DNA of 64,000 bases from Bacteroidales bacterium (GTDB lineage Bacteria; Bacteroidota; Bacteroidia; Bacteroidales; UBA932). Shown here one piece after another: positions 21,160 to 30,865 of the stretch. The position numbers were made by a program, and so were the translations under genes. The notes under the pieces are model-generated. The model worked only from the letters and a program-made list of their open reading frames with translations, was not told where the DNA came from and searched no databases. The first letter of the stretch is position 1. Every line of letters starts with the position of its first letter. Location: the NCBI GenBank assembly GCA_016290835.1, contig JAEEVG010000005.1, positions 18,660 to 82,659 on the forward strand, given 5' to 3'.

Positions 21160-22926
21160 ATGAAAGCGATTCACTATATTTCCGTTTTTGCAGCCGCGCT
21201 GATGATGCTGCAGGCTTGCAACGACAACCTGTTCCTGGAAGAGCATCCGAAGGCGATGTACACCATCGACAACGCTTTCGAGACCAGCGACCAGATCACC
21301 AACCAGCTGACGTTGTGCTACAGCAGCCTCTACAACTGGTACGCCAATACCGGGTGGAACATCATGTTCCAATATAAGAACTTCGGTACGGACATCATGG
21401 ACCAGCCCTACTTCCGCAGTAACGGCGTCGGCTGGTCGAACTTCAGTTCCGGCAGATGGACGACGACCAGCGGCAACATTTCCCAAGTCTGGAGCGAACT
21501 CTACCGTGTCCTCAGTTTCGCCAACCTGGCCCTGCGCGGATGCGAGTCCGAGACGATCCAGTGGGCGGACGAGACGCATCGCAAAAACGTCAGCGGCGAG
21601 GCCCACTTCTTCCGCGGGCTGTGCTACTTGCGTCTCGGTGAATTGTTCGGCGGCGTGCCGATCGTGAAAGAGTATGACGAGGCCAATCACGATGACTATG
21701 TCCGGGCCTCCCGCGAGGAGACTTACCAGTTCGCCATTGATGAACTGGAGCTTGCCTACAACGGCCTGGCCGATTATCCTTCGATGGACGGCAAGGTGGG
21801 CAAGGGCGCTGCCGGACATATGCTGGCCGAAGCTTACCTGGCAATGGGCGTGCTGACCGGCAAGTCGGAATGCTACACCAAGGCGGCGAACTACGCTCAG
21901 AGCGTCATCAAACTGCACCCGCTGATGAAGGAGCGTTTCGGTGTGCGCGCGAATCCCAAGGACAACAGCAGCTACCACGGCATCCCGACCTACTTCCCGA
22001 ACGGTTCCGTGATCTCCGACCTGTTCACGGCCGGTAATTATGACCGCAGCGCAGGCAATACCGAGGCCATCTGGGTCATCGAGACCCCGACCTACGAGCA
22101 GAGCGACGAGTACGGCGGCAGCGTGATCTCCGTGATGCAGATGGGTATGGTCGCCCGCGACCTGAACTGGGCTCCGGAGTATGTGGAACCCGGCGCCGCG
22201 GCAGGTCCCTGGAAGGGTACCTCCCACCCGGTCTATGGCGGCAACTTCAGCGCCTATGTCGGCGGTTTCGGCATCGCCGAGGTCGGCCCGACCCAATATG
22301 CCGGCTATGATGTGTGGACGGATCCGGACGACCTCCGCTACCAGGCGGAAGTCACCGTGCGCCGTGATTTCATCTGCTTCGACCAGAAGCACAGTATGTT
22401 CAACAAGCCTGTCACACGCGAGATGCTCGACCCCAATCCCGCCAACATTTCGAAGTATTTCCCCATGTTTGCCAAGTTGCAGCCCCTCGATGACTGGACT
22501 TACCGCGATACGGATATGTTCCACATGAACTATTCTTCCGATGCCTATGCCATCCGTTCGGCCGAAACCTGGCTGCTGCTGGCCGAGGCCAAGCTGCGGA
22601 GCGGGGACAAGGACGGTGCGGTTGCCGCGGTGAACACCCTCCGCCAGCGGGCGAACTGCTCCACGATGTACACGGCGGCCGAGATGGACATCAACGTCAT
22701 CCTGGATGAGCGCATCCGTGAACTGATCTTTGAAGAAGGCCGCTGGTTCACCTTCCTGCGCATGGAACCGCAGGTCTGGAAGCAGCGCATCTATGACCAC
22801 GCAATGTACTGGAAGGATTATCCGACCTACAGCACCCCGATTGCGTGGGATCTGTGGCCGATCCCGCAGGACATCATCGACCTCAATACCGGCGCTCCGA
22901 TGGAGCAGAACCCGGGTTGGAAATAG
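21160..22926 (+). CDS. SusD/RagB-type surface glycan-binding lipoprotein
   Basis: A 588-residue lipoprotein with lipobox LQAC (Cys20) and the typical start of the mature protein, NDNLFLEEHPKAMYTIDNAF. TPR-like helices follow, including GEAHFFRGLCYLRLGELFGGVPIV, which is diagnostic for SusD. The C-terminal part has the usual NTLRQRANCST and LDERIRELIFEEGRWFTFLRM segments and ends in PLxNPGWK-like MEQNPGWK. It forms the lid of the adjacent SusC transporter. Five bases separate the two genes. Confidence 0.97.
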   Translation: MKAIHYISVFAAALMMLQACNDNLFLEEHPKAMYTIDNAFETSDQITNQLTLCYSSLYNWYANTGWNIMFQYKNFGTDIMDQPYFRSNGVGWSNFSSGRWTTTSGNISQVWSELYRVLSFANLALRGCESETIQWADETHRKNVSGEAHFFRGLCYLRLGELFGGVPIVKEYDEANHDDYVRASREETYQFAIDELELAYNGLADYPSMDGKVGKGAAGHMLAEAYLAMGVLTGKSECYTKAANYAQSVIKLHPLMKERFGVRANPKDNSSYHGIPTYFPNGSVISDLFTAGNYDRSAGNTEAIWVIETPTYEQSDEYGGSVISVMQMGMVARDLNWAPEYVEPGAAAGPWKGTSHPVYGGNFSAYVGGFGIAEVGPTQYAGYDVWTDPDDLRYQAEVTVRRDFICFDQKHSMFNKPVTREMLDPNPANISKYFPMFAKLQPLDDWTYRDTDMFHMNYSSDAYAIRSAETWLLLAEAKLRSGDKDGAVAAVNTLRQRANCSTMYTAAEMDINVILDERIRELIFEEGRWFTFLRMEPQVWKQRIYDHAMYWKDYPTYSTPIAWDLWPIPQDIIDLNTGAPMEQNPGWK

Positions 22927-22935
22927 TCTTGTTTT

Positions 22936-25305
22936 ATGAAACATTTTTGGAAACAGGCACTTGTCGCCTTGTGCCTTCTGTCTGGCCCGGCATCCTTTGC
23001 CGGACCAGACGTTTCCCCGTTGCTGCGCCGGCAGTGGGACGCCCGCTGGGTGGAGGTCCCCGGATGTGATCCGCAGGCCTACGGGGTCTATCTGTTCCGC
23101 AAGGAGCTGGACCTCGCGGCCGTGCCGGAGACGTTCCCGGTCTGGGTCTCCGCAGACAACCGCTACAAGCTCTATGTCAACGGCGAGCTGGTCTCCCTGG
23201 GCCCTGCGCGCTGCGATATCGAGCACTGGGTCTTCGAGGAAGTGGACCTCGCGCCCCGGCTGAAGGCCGGGCGCAACGTCATCGCCGCGAAGGTCTGGAA
23301 CGAAGGCCCCTCGCGCGCCGAGGCGCAGTTCTCGCTCCGCACGGCCTTTATCCTCCAGGGGACGAACGAGGCTTCCGCCGTGCTTAACACGGGTGCGGGC
23401 TGGAAGTGTATCCAGGACAAGGGGAATACCGTCGCTACCGCCGGCCGGGTGTTCGGCTACTCGGTCGTCTCCCCGGACGAGCAGGTAGACATGGCCCTGC
23501 GCGAGCGCGGCTGGATGGAGAGCGGCTTCGATGACGCCCACTGGGCCGAGCCCCGGGCCATCAGCCCCGGCACGCCCAAATTAACCGTCGGCATCGACGT
23601 CGGCAAGACCTGGCGCCTCATCCCTTCGCCGCTCCCGCAGATGGAGTTGAAAGCCCAGCGCTTCGCCTCCGTACGGCGCTCCGAGCAGCTGCAGATCCCG
23701 GCGGGATTCCCGCAGGGGAAACTCACTTTGCGCATCCCCGCCCATACCAAGGGCAGCTTCCTGCTGGACAATGCCGTGCTGACCAACGCCTTCCCGACGG
23801 TCGTGATGAAGGGTGGCAAGGGCGCCCGCGTCCAGCTGACCTACGCCGAAGCCCTGACGGACGCCCGTTTCTCAAAAGGGAACCGGGATGAGATCGAGGG
23901 CAAGCGGATCAGCGGCCGAACGGACGTGCTGCTCGCCGACGGGACCCCGGACCAGGAATACACCTCCTGCTTCTACCGGACCTTCCGTTATGTCAACGTG
24001 GAGGTGGAGACGCAGGATGAGCCGCTGGAGATCACCGATCTGTTCAGCACCTTCGTGGGATTCCCCTTCGTGATGCGCGCCCGCCTGGACGCCCCGGATC
24101 CGGTGATGTCCCGCATCCTGGAGGTCGGCTGGCGCACGGCCCGCCTCTGCGCCGTGGAGACCTATATGGACTGCCCGTACTACGAGCAGTTGCAATATGG
24201 CGGCGACGCCCGCATCCAGGAACTGGTCTCGCTGTTCAACGCCGGCGATCCCCGCCTGCTGCGGAGCCTGATCCAGCAGATGGACCGTTCCCGCCAGCCC
24301 GAGGGCATCACGCAGAGCCGCTATCCGTCGGTCAATCCGCAGATCATCCCGACCTATTCGATGGCCTTCATCTGGGAACTCCACGACTATATGATGTATG
24401 TGGACGACCCCGACTTCGTCAAGGAGACCATCCCCGGCACCCGCCAGGTAATCGACTATTTCATGCGCTACACCGACGACGGCGGTTCCATCCGGAACCT
24501 GCCCAACTGGGCCTTCGTGGACTGGGCGACGGGCTTCATGCGCGGCATGAGCCCGACGGGCTCCGACGGCGGATCCGCCGTGCTGGACCTCCACCTGCTG
24601 CTGACCTACCAGATCGCGGCCGACCTGGAGAAGTATTACGGGATGGGGGACTATGTCCAGCTCTACGGGGAGCGCGCCGCCAAACTCGCCGAGACCATCC
24701 GTGCCCGCTACTGGGATGCCTCCAAGGGCCTTTTCGCGGACACCGTGGACAAGAATGCCTATTCCCAGCACGCCAACGCCCTGGCCATCCTGACCGGCCT
24801 GGTGCAGGGAGAGACGGCCCGCCAGGTAGCCCTGCACATCCAGGATGACGCCTCCCTCACGCAGGCCTCGCTCTATTTCAAGTACTACACCCACGAAGCG
24901 ATGATCCGCGCAGGCCTGGCCGATGCTTATATGAGCTGGCTGGACGTGTGGCGCCGCAACCTCGAACTGGGGATGACGACCTGGGGCGAGACGTCCAACG
25001 TGGAGAATACCCGTTCGGACTGCCACGCCTGGGGTTCCAGCCCCAACATCGAGTTTTTCCGCACCATCCTCGGCATCGACAGCGCCGCCCCGCTCTTCAA
25101 GCAGGTGGCCATCCGTCCCGCACTCGGGGATATCCGCGAGATCGGCGGTTCGATGCCGCATCCTGCCGGCGAGATCGCCGTCAAGTACAAGGTCGGACGC
25201 AAACTGCAGGCCGAGATTACCCTGCCTGAGGGCGTGACCGGCACCTTCTACTGGAAGGGGACCGAGACGCCGCTCCGTCCCGGGACCAACAAATTGTCAC
25301 TTTAA
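22936..25305 (+). CDS. Alpha-L-rhamnosidase-like glycoside hydrolase (GH78)
   Basis: A 789-residue exported enzyme with a signal peptide (ends SFAGP). A jelly-roll carbohydrate-binding region (DNRYKLYVNGELVSLGPARCD) is followed by an (alpha/alpha)6 catalytic barrel. Family features are TYMDCPYYEQLQYGGDARIQ with the likely general acid Glu near residue 416, and TTWGETSNVENTRSDCHAWG near residue 680 with the likely base Glu. It would remove terminal alpha-L-rhamnose. It starts 9 bases after SusD, in the same operon. A distant glucosidase specificity cannot be excluded. Confidence 0.82.
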   Translation: MKHFWKQALVALCLLSGPASFAGPDVSPLLRRQWDARWVEVPGCDPQAYGVYLFRKELDLAAVPETFPVWVSADNRYKLYVNGELVSLGPARCDIEHWVFEEVDLAPRLKAGRNVIAAKVWNEGPSRAEAQFSLRTAFILQGTNEASAVLNTGAGWKCIQDKGNTVATAGRVFGYSVVSPDEQVDMALRERGWMESGFDDAHWAEPRAISPGTPKLTVGIDVGKTWRLIPSPLPQMELKAQRFASVRRSEQLQIPAGFPQGKLTLRIPAHTKGSFLLDNAVLTNAFPTVVMKGGKGARVQLTYAEALTDARFSKGNRDEIEGKRISGRTDVLLADGTPDQEYTSCFYRTFRYVNVEVETQDEPLEITDLFSTFVGFPFVMRARLDAPDPVMSRILEVGWRTARLCAVETYMDCPYYEQLQYGGDARIQELVSLFNAGDPRLLRSLIQQMDRSRQPEGITQSRYPSVNPQIIPTYSMAFIWELHDYMMYVDDPDFVKETIPGTRQVIDYFMRYTDDGGSIRNLPNWAFVDWATGFMRGMSPTGSDGGSAVLDLHLLLTYQIAADLEKYYGMGDYVQLYGERAAKLAETIRARYWDASKGLFADTVDKNAYSQHANALAILTGLVQGETARQVALHIQDDASLTQASLYFKYYTHEAMIRAGLADAYMSWLDVWRRNLELGMTTWGETSNVENTRSDCHAWGSSPNIEFFRTILGIDSAAPLFKQVAIRPALGDIREIGGSMPHPAGEIAVKYKVGRKLQAEITLPEGVTGTFYWKGTETPLRPGTNKLSL

Positions 25306-25317
25306 GCGCAAGAAGAT

Positions 25318-26769
25318 ATGAAAAAGTTGCTTTGGATGCTCCTGCTCGCCGTGCTGCCGCTGGCCTGCACGGGTCAGGAACGCTTCCCGGCTTTCCCGCC
25401 GGACAATGTCACCAACGAGATGGATTTCCATCAGATGCTCAGCCAGATGCATATCAAGCTGCCGGAGCTGACGCCCCGCGCCGAGGATCCGAACCGTCCG
25501 GCGGGCTCGGTGGTGCAGAATCCCGACAATCCGGAAGGGCGCTATATGTACAACGGCCACGACCTGAACCGTTCGCTGTTCGGCCTGTGGGACAACTATG
25601 ACGATACCGAGGAGGGATTCTTCCCCGGGAAGGAGCCCTGGCGGGTGGGGACCTACACCCCCATCTCGCTGACGAAAATGCACAACGGCAAGGAAATCAC
25701 CACCGCTGATGAGTGGTGGAACAAACGCCGCCCCGAAGTGGTCAAGGACGTGCAGGAGTGCCTGTACGGCTTCTTCCCCGAGGCGGACCGGCTCCCTGCG
25801 GTGAATTTCAAGTCGATGGAGTTCGACGGCAAGCGCGCCGGCCGGGAATATACCCAGGTCAATATCCTGGGCGAGGTGGACTGCTCCTCCTACCCGGCGG
25901 TCAAAAACGCCCCGACCGTCTCGGCGACCCTCCGTCTTCCCCGCAATGTCACCAAGCCCGTCCCCGTGATGATCCTCATCTCCTGGGACATGGCCATAGA
26001 CCAGTACTGGAGCATCATGAGCGAGCAGGGATGGGGTCTGTGCATCTTCAACCCGAACAACCTGCAGCCGGACAACGGCGCCTCCCTGACCGACTACCTG
26101 ATCGGCCTGGTCAACAAGGGCCATTGGCGCAAACCCTCGGACTGGGGCTCCATCGGCGCCTGGTCCTGGGGCATCAGCCGCCTGATCGACTTCCTGCTGA
26201 CCGATCCGCGCATCGATCCGAAGGGAATCGGCCTGGGCGGCCACTCGCGCTACGGCAAGACCGCCCTTTACGCGATGGCCTGCGACGACCGCATCAGCAT
26301 CGGCTTCCCGAGCGACGCCGGCAGCCTGGGCACCAAGATGAACCGCCGCCACTGGGGGCAGGACCTGGAGAATTCCGCCTCCCCGTCAGAATATCACTGG
26401 ATGGCCGGCAACTTCCTGAAATGGTGCGGTCCGCTCAAGAAGGGCCAATATCTCCCGCGCAAGGTTGAACTCCTCCCGGTGGACGCCCATTCGCTGCTGG
26501 CCCTCTGCGCACCCCGCCCCGTGTTCTTCAACGGCGGGACAACGAGCCAATGGTCGGATCCTTACGGAATCTACCTGACCGAGGCGGCCGCCACGCCGAT
26601 CTATGAATTGCTGGGCCACACCGGCTTGGTGATGCCGGATCCCAAACCGGAGGTGGACAAGGCTTATATCAGCGGAGATCTGGGTTATCGCTACCACAAC
26701 GGCGGCCACACGGACGCACCCGACTGGCCCGCCTTCTTCGAATTCGCCAAGAAATACATTGATTTCTAG
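25318..26769 (+). CDS. CE15-like (glucuronoyl esterase-type) alpha/beta hydrolase
   Basis: A 483-residue exported protein with signal peptide ending PLACTGQ. The nucleophile elbow GLGGHSRYGKTAL near residue 305 matches the G-x-S-R-x-GK motif of carbohydrate esterase family 15. PVDAHSLLALCAPRPVFFNGG and the catalytic His in YHNGGHTDAPDW near residue 466 also fit. The usual Glu after the elbow is not obvious: the segment reads FPSDAGSLGTKMNRR, so an Asp may serve. CE15 enzymes cleave 4-O-methyl-glucuronoyl esters, and pectin-linked members occur in rhamnogalacturonan loci. It is the last gene of the SusC operon. Confidence 0.8.
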   Translation: MKKLLWMLLLAVLPLACTGQERFPAFPPDNVTNEMDFHQMLSQMHIKLPELTPRAEDPNRPAGSVVQNPDNPEGRYMYNGHDLNRSLFGLWDNYDDTEEGFFPGKEPWRVGTYTPISLTKMHNGKEITTADEWWNKRRPEVVKDVQECLYGFFPEADRLPAVNFKSMEFDGKRAGREYTQVNILGEVDCSSYPAVKNAPTVSATLRLPRNVTKPVPVMILISWDMAIDQYWSIMSEQGWGLCIFNPNNLQPDNGASLTDYLIGLVNKGHWRKPSDWGSIGAWSWGISRLIDFLLTDPRIDPKGIGLGGHSRYGKTALYAMACDDRISIGFPSDAGSLGTKMNRRHWGQDLENSASPSEYHWMAGNFLKWCGPLKKGQYLPRKVELLPVDAHSLLALCAPRPVFFNGGTTSQWSDPYGIYLTEAAATPIYELLGHTGLVMPDPKPEVDKAYISGDLGYRYHNGGHTDAPDWPAFFEFAKKYIDF

Positions 26770-26810
26770 GTTTTTTGGTTAACAATAATGGTTGGATTTC
26801 TTGGCTTACG

Positions 26811-26842
26811 GGATAGCGGCTTCAAGCCGCTATCCTTTTTCT
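26811..26842 (+). terminator. Terminator of the SusC operon
   Basis: Stem GGATAGCGGC / GCCGCTATCC (26811-26820 and 26826-26835) around TTCAA, followed by TTTTTCT. The stop codon of the opposite regulator gene (26830-26832) lies inside the stem. Confidence 0.88.
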
Positions 26843-29800
26843 ATGTTCTTCCGGGCCTCCTGGAGACTTTTCTCCAGAAAGTCTTTCGGCGCGATGCCGA
26901 ACTGCTTTTGGAAGCACTTGGCAAAGTAGGAGGGGGAGTTGAATCCGACCAGGTAGCAGACTTCGTTGACGCGGACGAGATCCTCCCGGAACAGTTTCGC
27001 CGCCTTTTTTAGCCGGGCGAAACGGAGATAGTCGTTGGGGCTCATGTCCATGATGCCGCTGATCTTGCGGTAGAAGCTTGCCCGGCTCATATTGAACTCC
27101 TTGGCCATATCTTCCATCGAGAACGAGGAATTGGCATAATGGGCCTCGATGACCTCGTCCAGATGCTTCAGGAAGTCTTCGTCTGCCTTTGAATGGGCCA
27201 GGATATTGGTGTCCGTGAAGGGGGAGCGGGCGAAGCTGCGGCGCAGTTTCTCCCGGTTCTCCAGTTGATTGAAGATGCAGACTTTCAGGTACTTGACCGA
27301 GAATGGCTTCTCCAGATAGCTGTCCGCCCCGGATTCCATTCCTTCGATCTTGGCCTGCAGATTGGTCTTGGCGGTCAACAGGATCACGGGGATGTGGCTG
27401 AAGCGGATGTTGGACTTGATGGCGTTGCAGAGGGCGAAGCCGTCCATTACGGGCATCATCACATCGCTGATGACCAGTTCGATATCCTGCTTGTCCAGGA
27501 TCTCGAGCGCCGCGGCGCCGTCCCCGGCCGTGAACACGTTGTATTCCTGTTTCAATTCGTTCCGCATGAAGGAGAGCAGTTCGGCGTCGTCATCGACCAC
27601 CAGCAGACGTTTCTTGTGGCCGTCGGGCGCGGGCATCTCTTCCGCGGCGGGGACGGGACCGGGCCCGGAAGCGTCCGCCGTCCGGCCCGCCCGGAACGGC
27701 AGGGTCAGCACGAAGACATTCCGCTCTTCGCCGGGAGCCATTACCAGCGATCCGCCGTGCAGCGTGGCCAGCGACCGGGACAGGCCCAGGCCGAGCCCCG
27801 TCCCGGTGGAGTGGCGTTTCTCCTTCTCGCGGAAGCGGACGAAGGGCTTGAAGATGTCTTCTTTCTTTCCGTCCGGGACCACGGCGCCGTCGTTCTCGGT
27901 CGTGATCCGGAAGCGCTCCTCTCCAGGGAGAGTATCCAGGGTGATGGTCAGGTAGGTGGCCGCGTATTTGAGCCCGTTGTTGATCAGGTTGCTGATGATC
28001 TTGGTGAAGGCCTCTTCGCCGACATCCGCATACAGGTCGGGGCCTTGCGTGCGGAGTTCGGTCCGGATGCCGTTCTGCCGGGCCAGGCCGGAGAAACGGG
28101 CCAGGGTGTCCCGGAGGATGGCCGTGATGTTGCAGTTGGTGACACTCAAGGTATATTCCCGGCTCTCTACCTTGTTGAAGTCGAGCAGCTGGTTGGTCAG
28201 ATCGATCAGCCGCTCGGTGTTGCGTTTCATGATACCCAGATCCTCCCGGACATCCTTGCCCAGGTCTTCCCGGTTCATCACGCTCTCCAGCGGGCCGTTG
28301 ATCAGGGTCAGCGGGGTCCGGATCTCGTGGGCGATGTTGGTGAAGAACTCGATCTTGGAATCATACAGGGCCCGCTCCTTCTCCTGCTCGATCATCTCGA
28401 CCCGCCGGTTGTAGCGGGCTTTGTTGCGCTTGTGGATGTCTCGGAGGGTGAACCAGAGCGCGATGGCCAGGGCCAGGACATAGAAGAGGATGGCTCCCGG
28501 GCTGAGGTATGCGGGCGGGCGGATAAGAATGCTCAGCGCCGCGTCGGCATCGTCGTCCGAGGTGCCGGACATCCGGGTGCGGATCCGTGCCCGGAGCGTG
28601 TAACGGCCGGAGGGCAGGTTGGAATAGGAAGCGATCGGGCTGGGGCCGCCGGTCTGCCAGTTGCTGTCATAGCCTTCCAGCATATATTCGATCGGCCGGG
28701 CCTCGGGAGAGATGTAGTTCGGCGCGACGATGCGCACGGAGAAGGTGTTCTGGTTGGATTTGAGCGTGATGCTCTCCGTGAAGTTGATGCTCTTGGACAG
28801 GGGCGAATTCTCTCCCGGGCTGATTTCCTGCCCGAGCAGGGTGAAGTCGGAGAAGAACAAGGTCGGACCGGCCTTCGGCCCCCGCAGTTCGTCGGGATTG
28901 AAGGCCACCAGGCCCTGGATGCTGCCGAGATAGATTGTGCCGTCCTTGGCGCGGAAGGCGGATTTGTAGTTGAACTGGTCGCTGAGCAGGCCGTTGGCCG
29001 TGGTGTAGAGGGCGATCGGAGTCCCCGTCTGCGGATCGAAGCGGACCAGTCCCTTGCTGGTGGTCATCCAGAGTTTCTCCGACTTGTCCTCCACGATCTG
29101 GTAGAGGATGTCGTCCGGCAGTCCGTCGTCGGTCGAATAGGAAACGAAGGAATCCGTCTCGGGTACATAGCGGCAGCAGCCCCCGCCCTGGGTGGTCAGC
29201 CAGATCCGGTCCTTGGAGTCCAGGAAGAGGCTGATCACGATGTCGTAGGGCAGGCTCTCCGGGTCGTCGTCCCGGTGGCGGTACTGGTGCCATTCACCCT
29301 CGTGGACCCGGTAGCACCACGCTCCGTCGGAGTAGGTGGCGACCCAGAGATTGCCCTGGACGTCTTCCTGAAGGTCATAGACGTGCTTCCCCTGGAGTTC
29401 GGTGATTTCGGTGAAGCTGTCTTTCTCGGGATTGTAGTGCATCAGCCCGAGCTGCGTGCCCAGGAAGATGTCCCGGGCCCTGGTGCAGAAGATTGCGTAG
29501 ATGTTGTTGTCGTTGAGGACGCGCCGACTCCCCGTGTTTTCGTATTTGCGGGAAATCTTGCCCGTGCGGGTGTCGATGATGCGCAGCCCCCGTGAGATGG
29601 TCCCCACCCAGAGATCATCCCCAATCAGGCACAGACCGTGGACATTGTTGAAGTCGAGCCCGGGCTTGAACTGGGAGAACTCCCGGGTCTGGGGATTGAA
29701 TTGGTGGAGCCCGCCGTCCTCCGTGCCGATCCAGATCATCCCGCGCGCGTCCTGGCAGATCTCGCGTATCCGTTTGCCCATCAGGGCGCCCTTACCTCCT

Positions 29801-30852
29801 CCGGGATAGTATTTCTCGAAAGAAGCGAAGAAGGGGGAATAGTAGTTGACCCCGCCGAAATAGGTCCCGATCCAGACGCCGCCTTCGTAGTCCTCGCACA
29901 TCGAATAGACGGAATTGGCGGCCAGCGAGAGGGGGTCGTAGTACGAGCTGCGGAGGTGGTCGGTCTGCCCGGTGCGGAAATTTAGGATGAACAGGCCGGA
30001 TTCCGTGCCGGCGAGCAGTTTCTGGTCGCTGGTGATCAGCAGTTCCCGACAGCGGACCGCCCCGCCTCCGCTGTCCTCGCGGAGCAGGCTTTCCAAGCGG
30101 CCGGAAGTGAGGTTGAGATTCCAGACGCCGCTGCGCAACGAGCCGATGATCAGGCTGTTGTACTGGGCGGGGACGATGCTGGTGATCAGTTCATCCTGCA
30201 GGGGAGCGCGGCCACTGCCGCGTTCGGTGTAGGGGAGTATCGTCTGCAGGCCGTCTTCCGAGTAATAGAGGCCCTTGCCCCAACAGCCGATCCAGATGAC
30301 CTCCCGCTGGTCGAAGGCGATGGCGGACACGTTCGACAAGACGGGATTCTCCCGGGCGGAGAAACGGGCGGGGACAGCCTCCGGGCCGTCGAAACGGTAG
30401 AGGCCCGCCCCTTCCACGCCGACCCAGATCCGCCCCTGCCGGTCCGCCTGGATGAACTGGACGGTTGCGCGTCCCCGCTCGTCCGCCCGGTCGAAGGGAA
30501 TGCTGCGGAAGACGGCCGTCTCGGGGGTGTACAGGACCAGCCCGGCATCGGTCCCGATCCAGATATCGCCATCGGGCCCTTCGCATAGGGCCGTGATGAA
30601 GTTGCTGGGCAGGATGCTCCCGTCCGGGGTGTGTTTGAAGATTTTGAAGCGATAGCCGTCATAGCGGTTCAGACCGTCCTTGGTGCCAAACCACATATAG
30701 CCCTGGCGGTCCTGCAGGATAGCGTTGACCGTGTTCTGCGAGAGACCGCTTTGGACGTTGAGGGTCTTGAAATAGTAACTCTCCTGCGCCCGGAGGGGGG
30801 CGCAGGAGATTACTGCAAGGAGCAGGAGGACAATTATGCGGGATCTGTCCAT
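26830..30852 (-). CDS. Hybrid two-component system sensor/regulator (HTCS)
   Basis: A 1,340-residue one-protein signalling system of the kind that controls Bacteroidota glycan loci. Order: signal peptide (to APLRAQ), periplasmic two-propeller sensor with repeated GLNRYDG / WIGTDAGL / MWFGTKDGL-type strands (about 30-700), Y_Y_Y domain (about 700-765), membrane segment (about 780-805), HisKA with FFTNIAHEIRTPLTL (His near 839), HATPase, receiver with ISDVMMPVMDGF (Asp near 1129) and AraC-type DNA-binding domain ending in SPSYFAKCFQKQFGIAPKDF. The start at 30852 was chosen for its signal peptide. It begins 13 bases after the giant upstream gene. Confidence 0.95.
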   Translation of the reverse strand: MDRSRIIVLLLLAVISCAPLRAQESYYFKTLNVQSGLSQNTVNAILQDRQGYMWFGTKDGLNRYDGYRFKIFKHTPDGSILPSNFITALCEGPDGDIWIGTDAGLVLYTPETAVFRSIPFDRADERGRATVQFIQADRQGRIWVGVEGAGLYRFDGPEAVPARFSARENPVLSNVSAIAFDQREVIWIGCWGKGLYYSEDGLQTILPYTERGSGRAPLQDELITSIVPAQYNSLIIGSLRSGVWNLNLTSGRLESLLREDSGGGAVRCRELLITSDQKLLAGTESGLFILNFRTGQTDHLRSSYYDPLSLAANSVYSMCEDYEGGVWIGTYFGGVNYYSPFFASFEKYYPGGGKGALMGKRIREICQDARGMIWIGTEDGGLHQFNPQTREFSQFKPGLDFNNVHGLCLIGDDLWVGTISRGLRIIDTRTGKISRKYENTGSRRVLNDNNIYAIFCTRARDIFLGTQLGLMHYNPEKDSFTEITELQGKHVYDLQEDVQGNLWVATYSDGAWCYRVHEGEWHQYRHRDDDPESLPYDIVISLFLDSKDRIWLTTQGGGCCRYVPETDSFVSYSTDDGLPDDILYQIVEDKSEKLWMTTSKGLVRFDPQTGTPIALYTTANGLLSDQFNYKSAFRAKDGTIYLGSIQGLVAFNPDELRGPKAGPTLFFSDFTLLGQEISPGENSPLSKSINFTESITLKSNQNTFSVRIVAPNYISPEARPIEYMLEGYDSNWQTGGPSPIASYSNLPSGRYTLRARIRTRMSGTSDDDADAALSILIRPPAYLSPGAILFYVLALAIALWFTLRDIHKRNKARYNRRVEMIEQEKERALYDSKIEFFTNIAHEIRTPLTLINGPLESVMNREDLGKDVREDLGIMKRNTERLIDLTNQLLDFNKVESREYTLSVTNCNITAILRDTLARFSGLARQNGIRTELRTQGPDLYADVGEEAFTKIISNLINNGLKYAATYLTITLDTLPGEERFRITTENDGAVVPDGKKEDIFKPFVRFREKEKRHSTGTGLGLGLSRSLATLHGGSLVMAPGEERNVFVLTLPFRAGRTADASGPGPVPAAEEMPAPDGHKKRLLVVDDDAELLSFMRNELKQEYNVFTAGDGAAALEILDKQDIELVISDVMMPVMDGFALCNAIKSNIRFSHIPVILLTAKTNLQAKIEGMESGADSYLEKPFSVKYLKVCIFNQLENREKLRRSFARSPFTDTNILAHSKADEDFLKHLDEVIEAHYANSSFSMEDMAKEFNMSRASFYRKISGIMDMSPNDYLRFARLKKAAKLFREDLVRVNEVCYLVGFNSPSYFAKCFQKQFGIAPKDFLEKSLQEARKNIEKG

Positions 30853-30865
30853 CCGGTGTTCGGTA

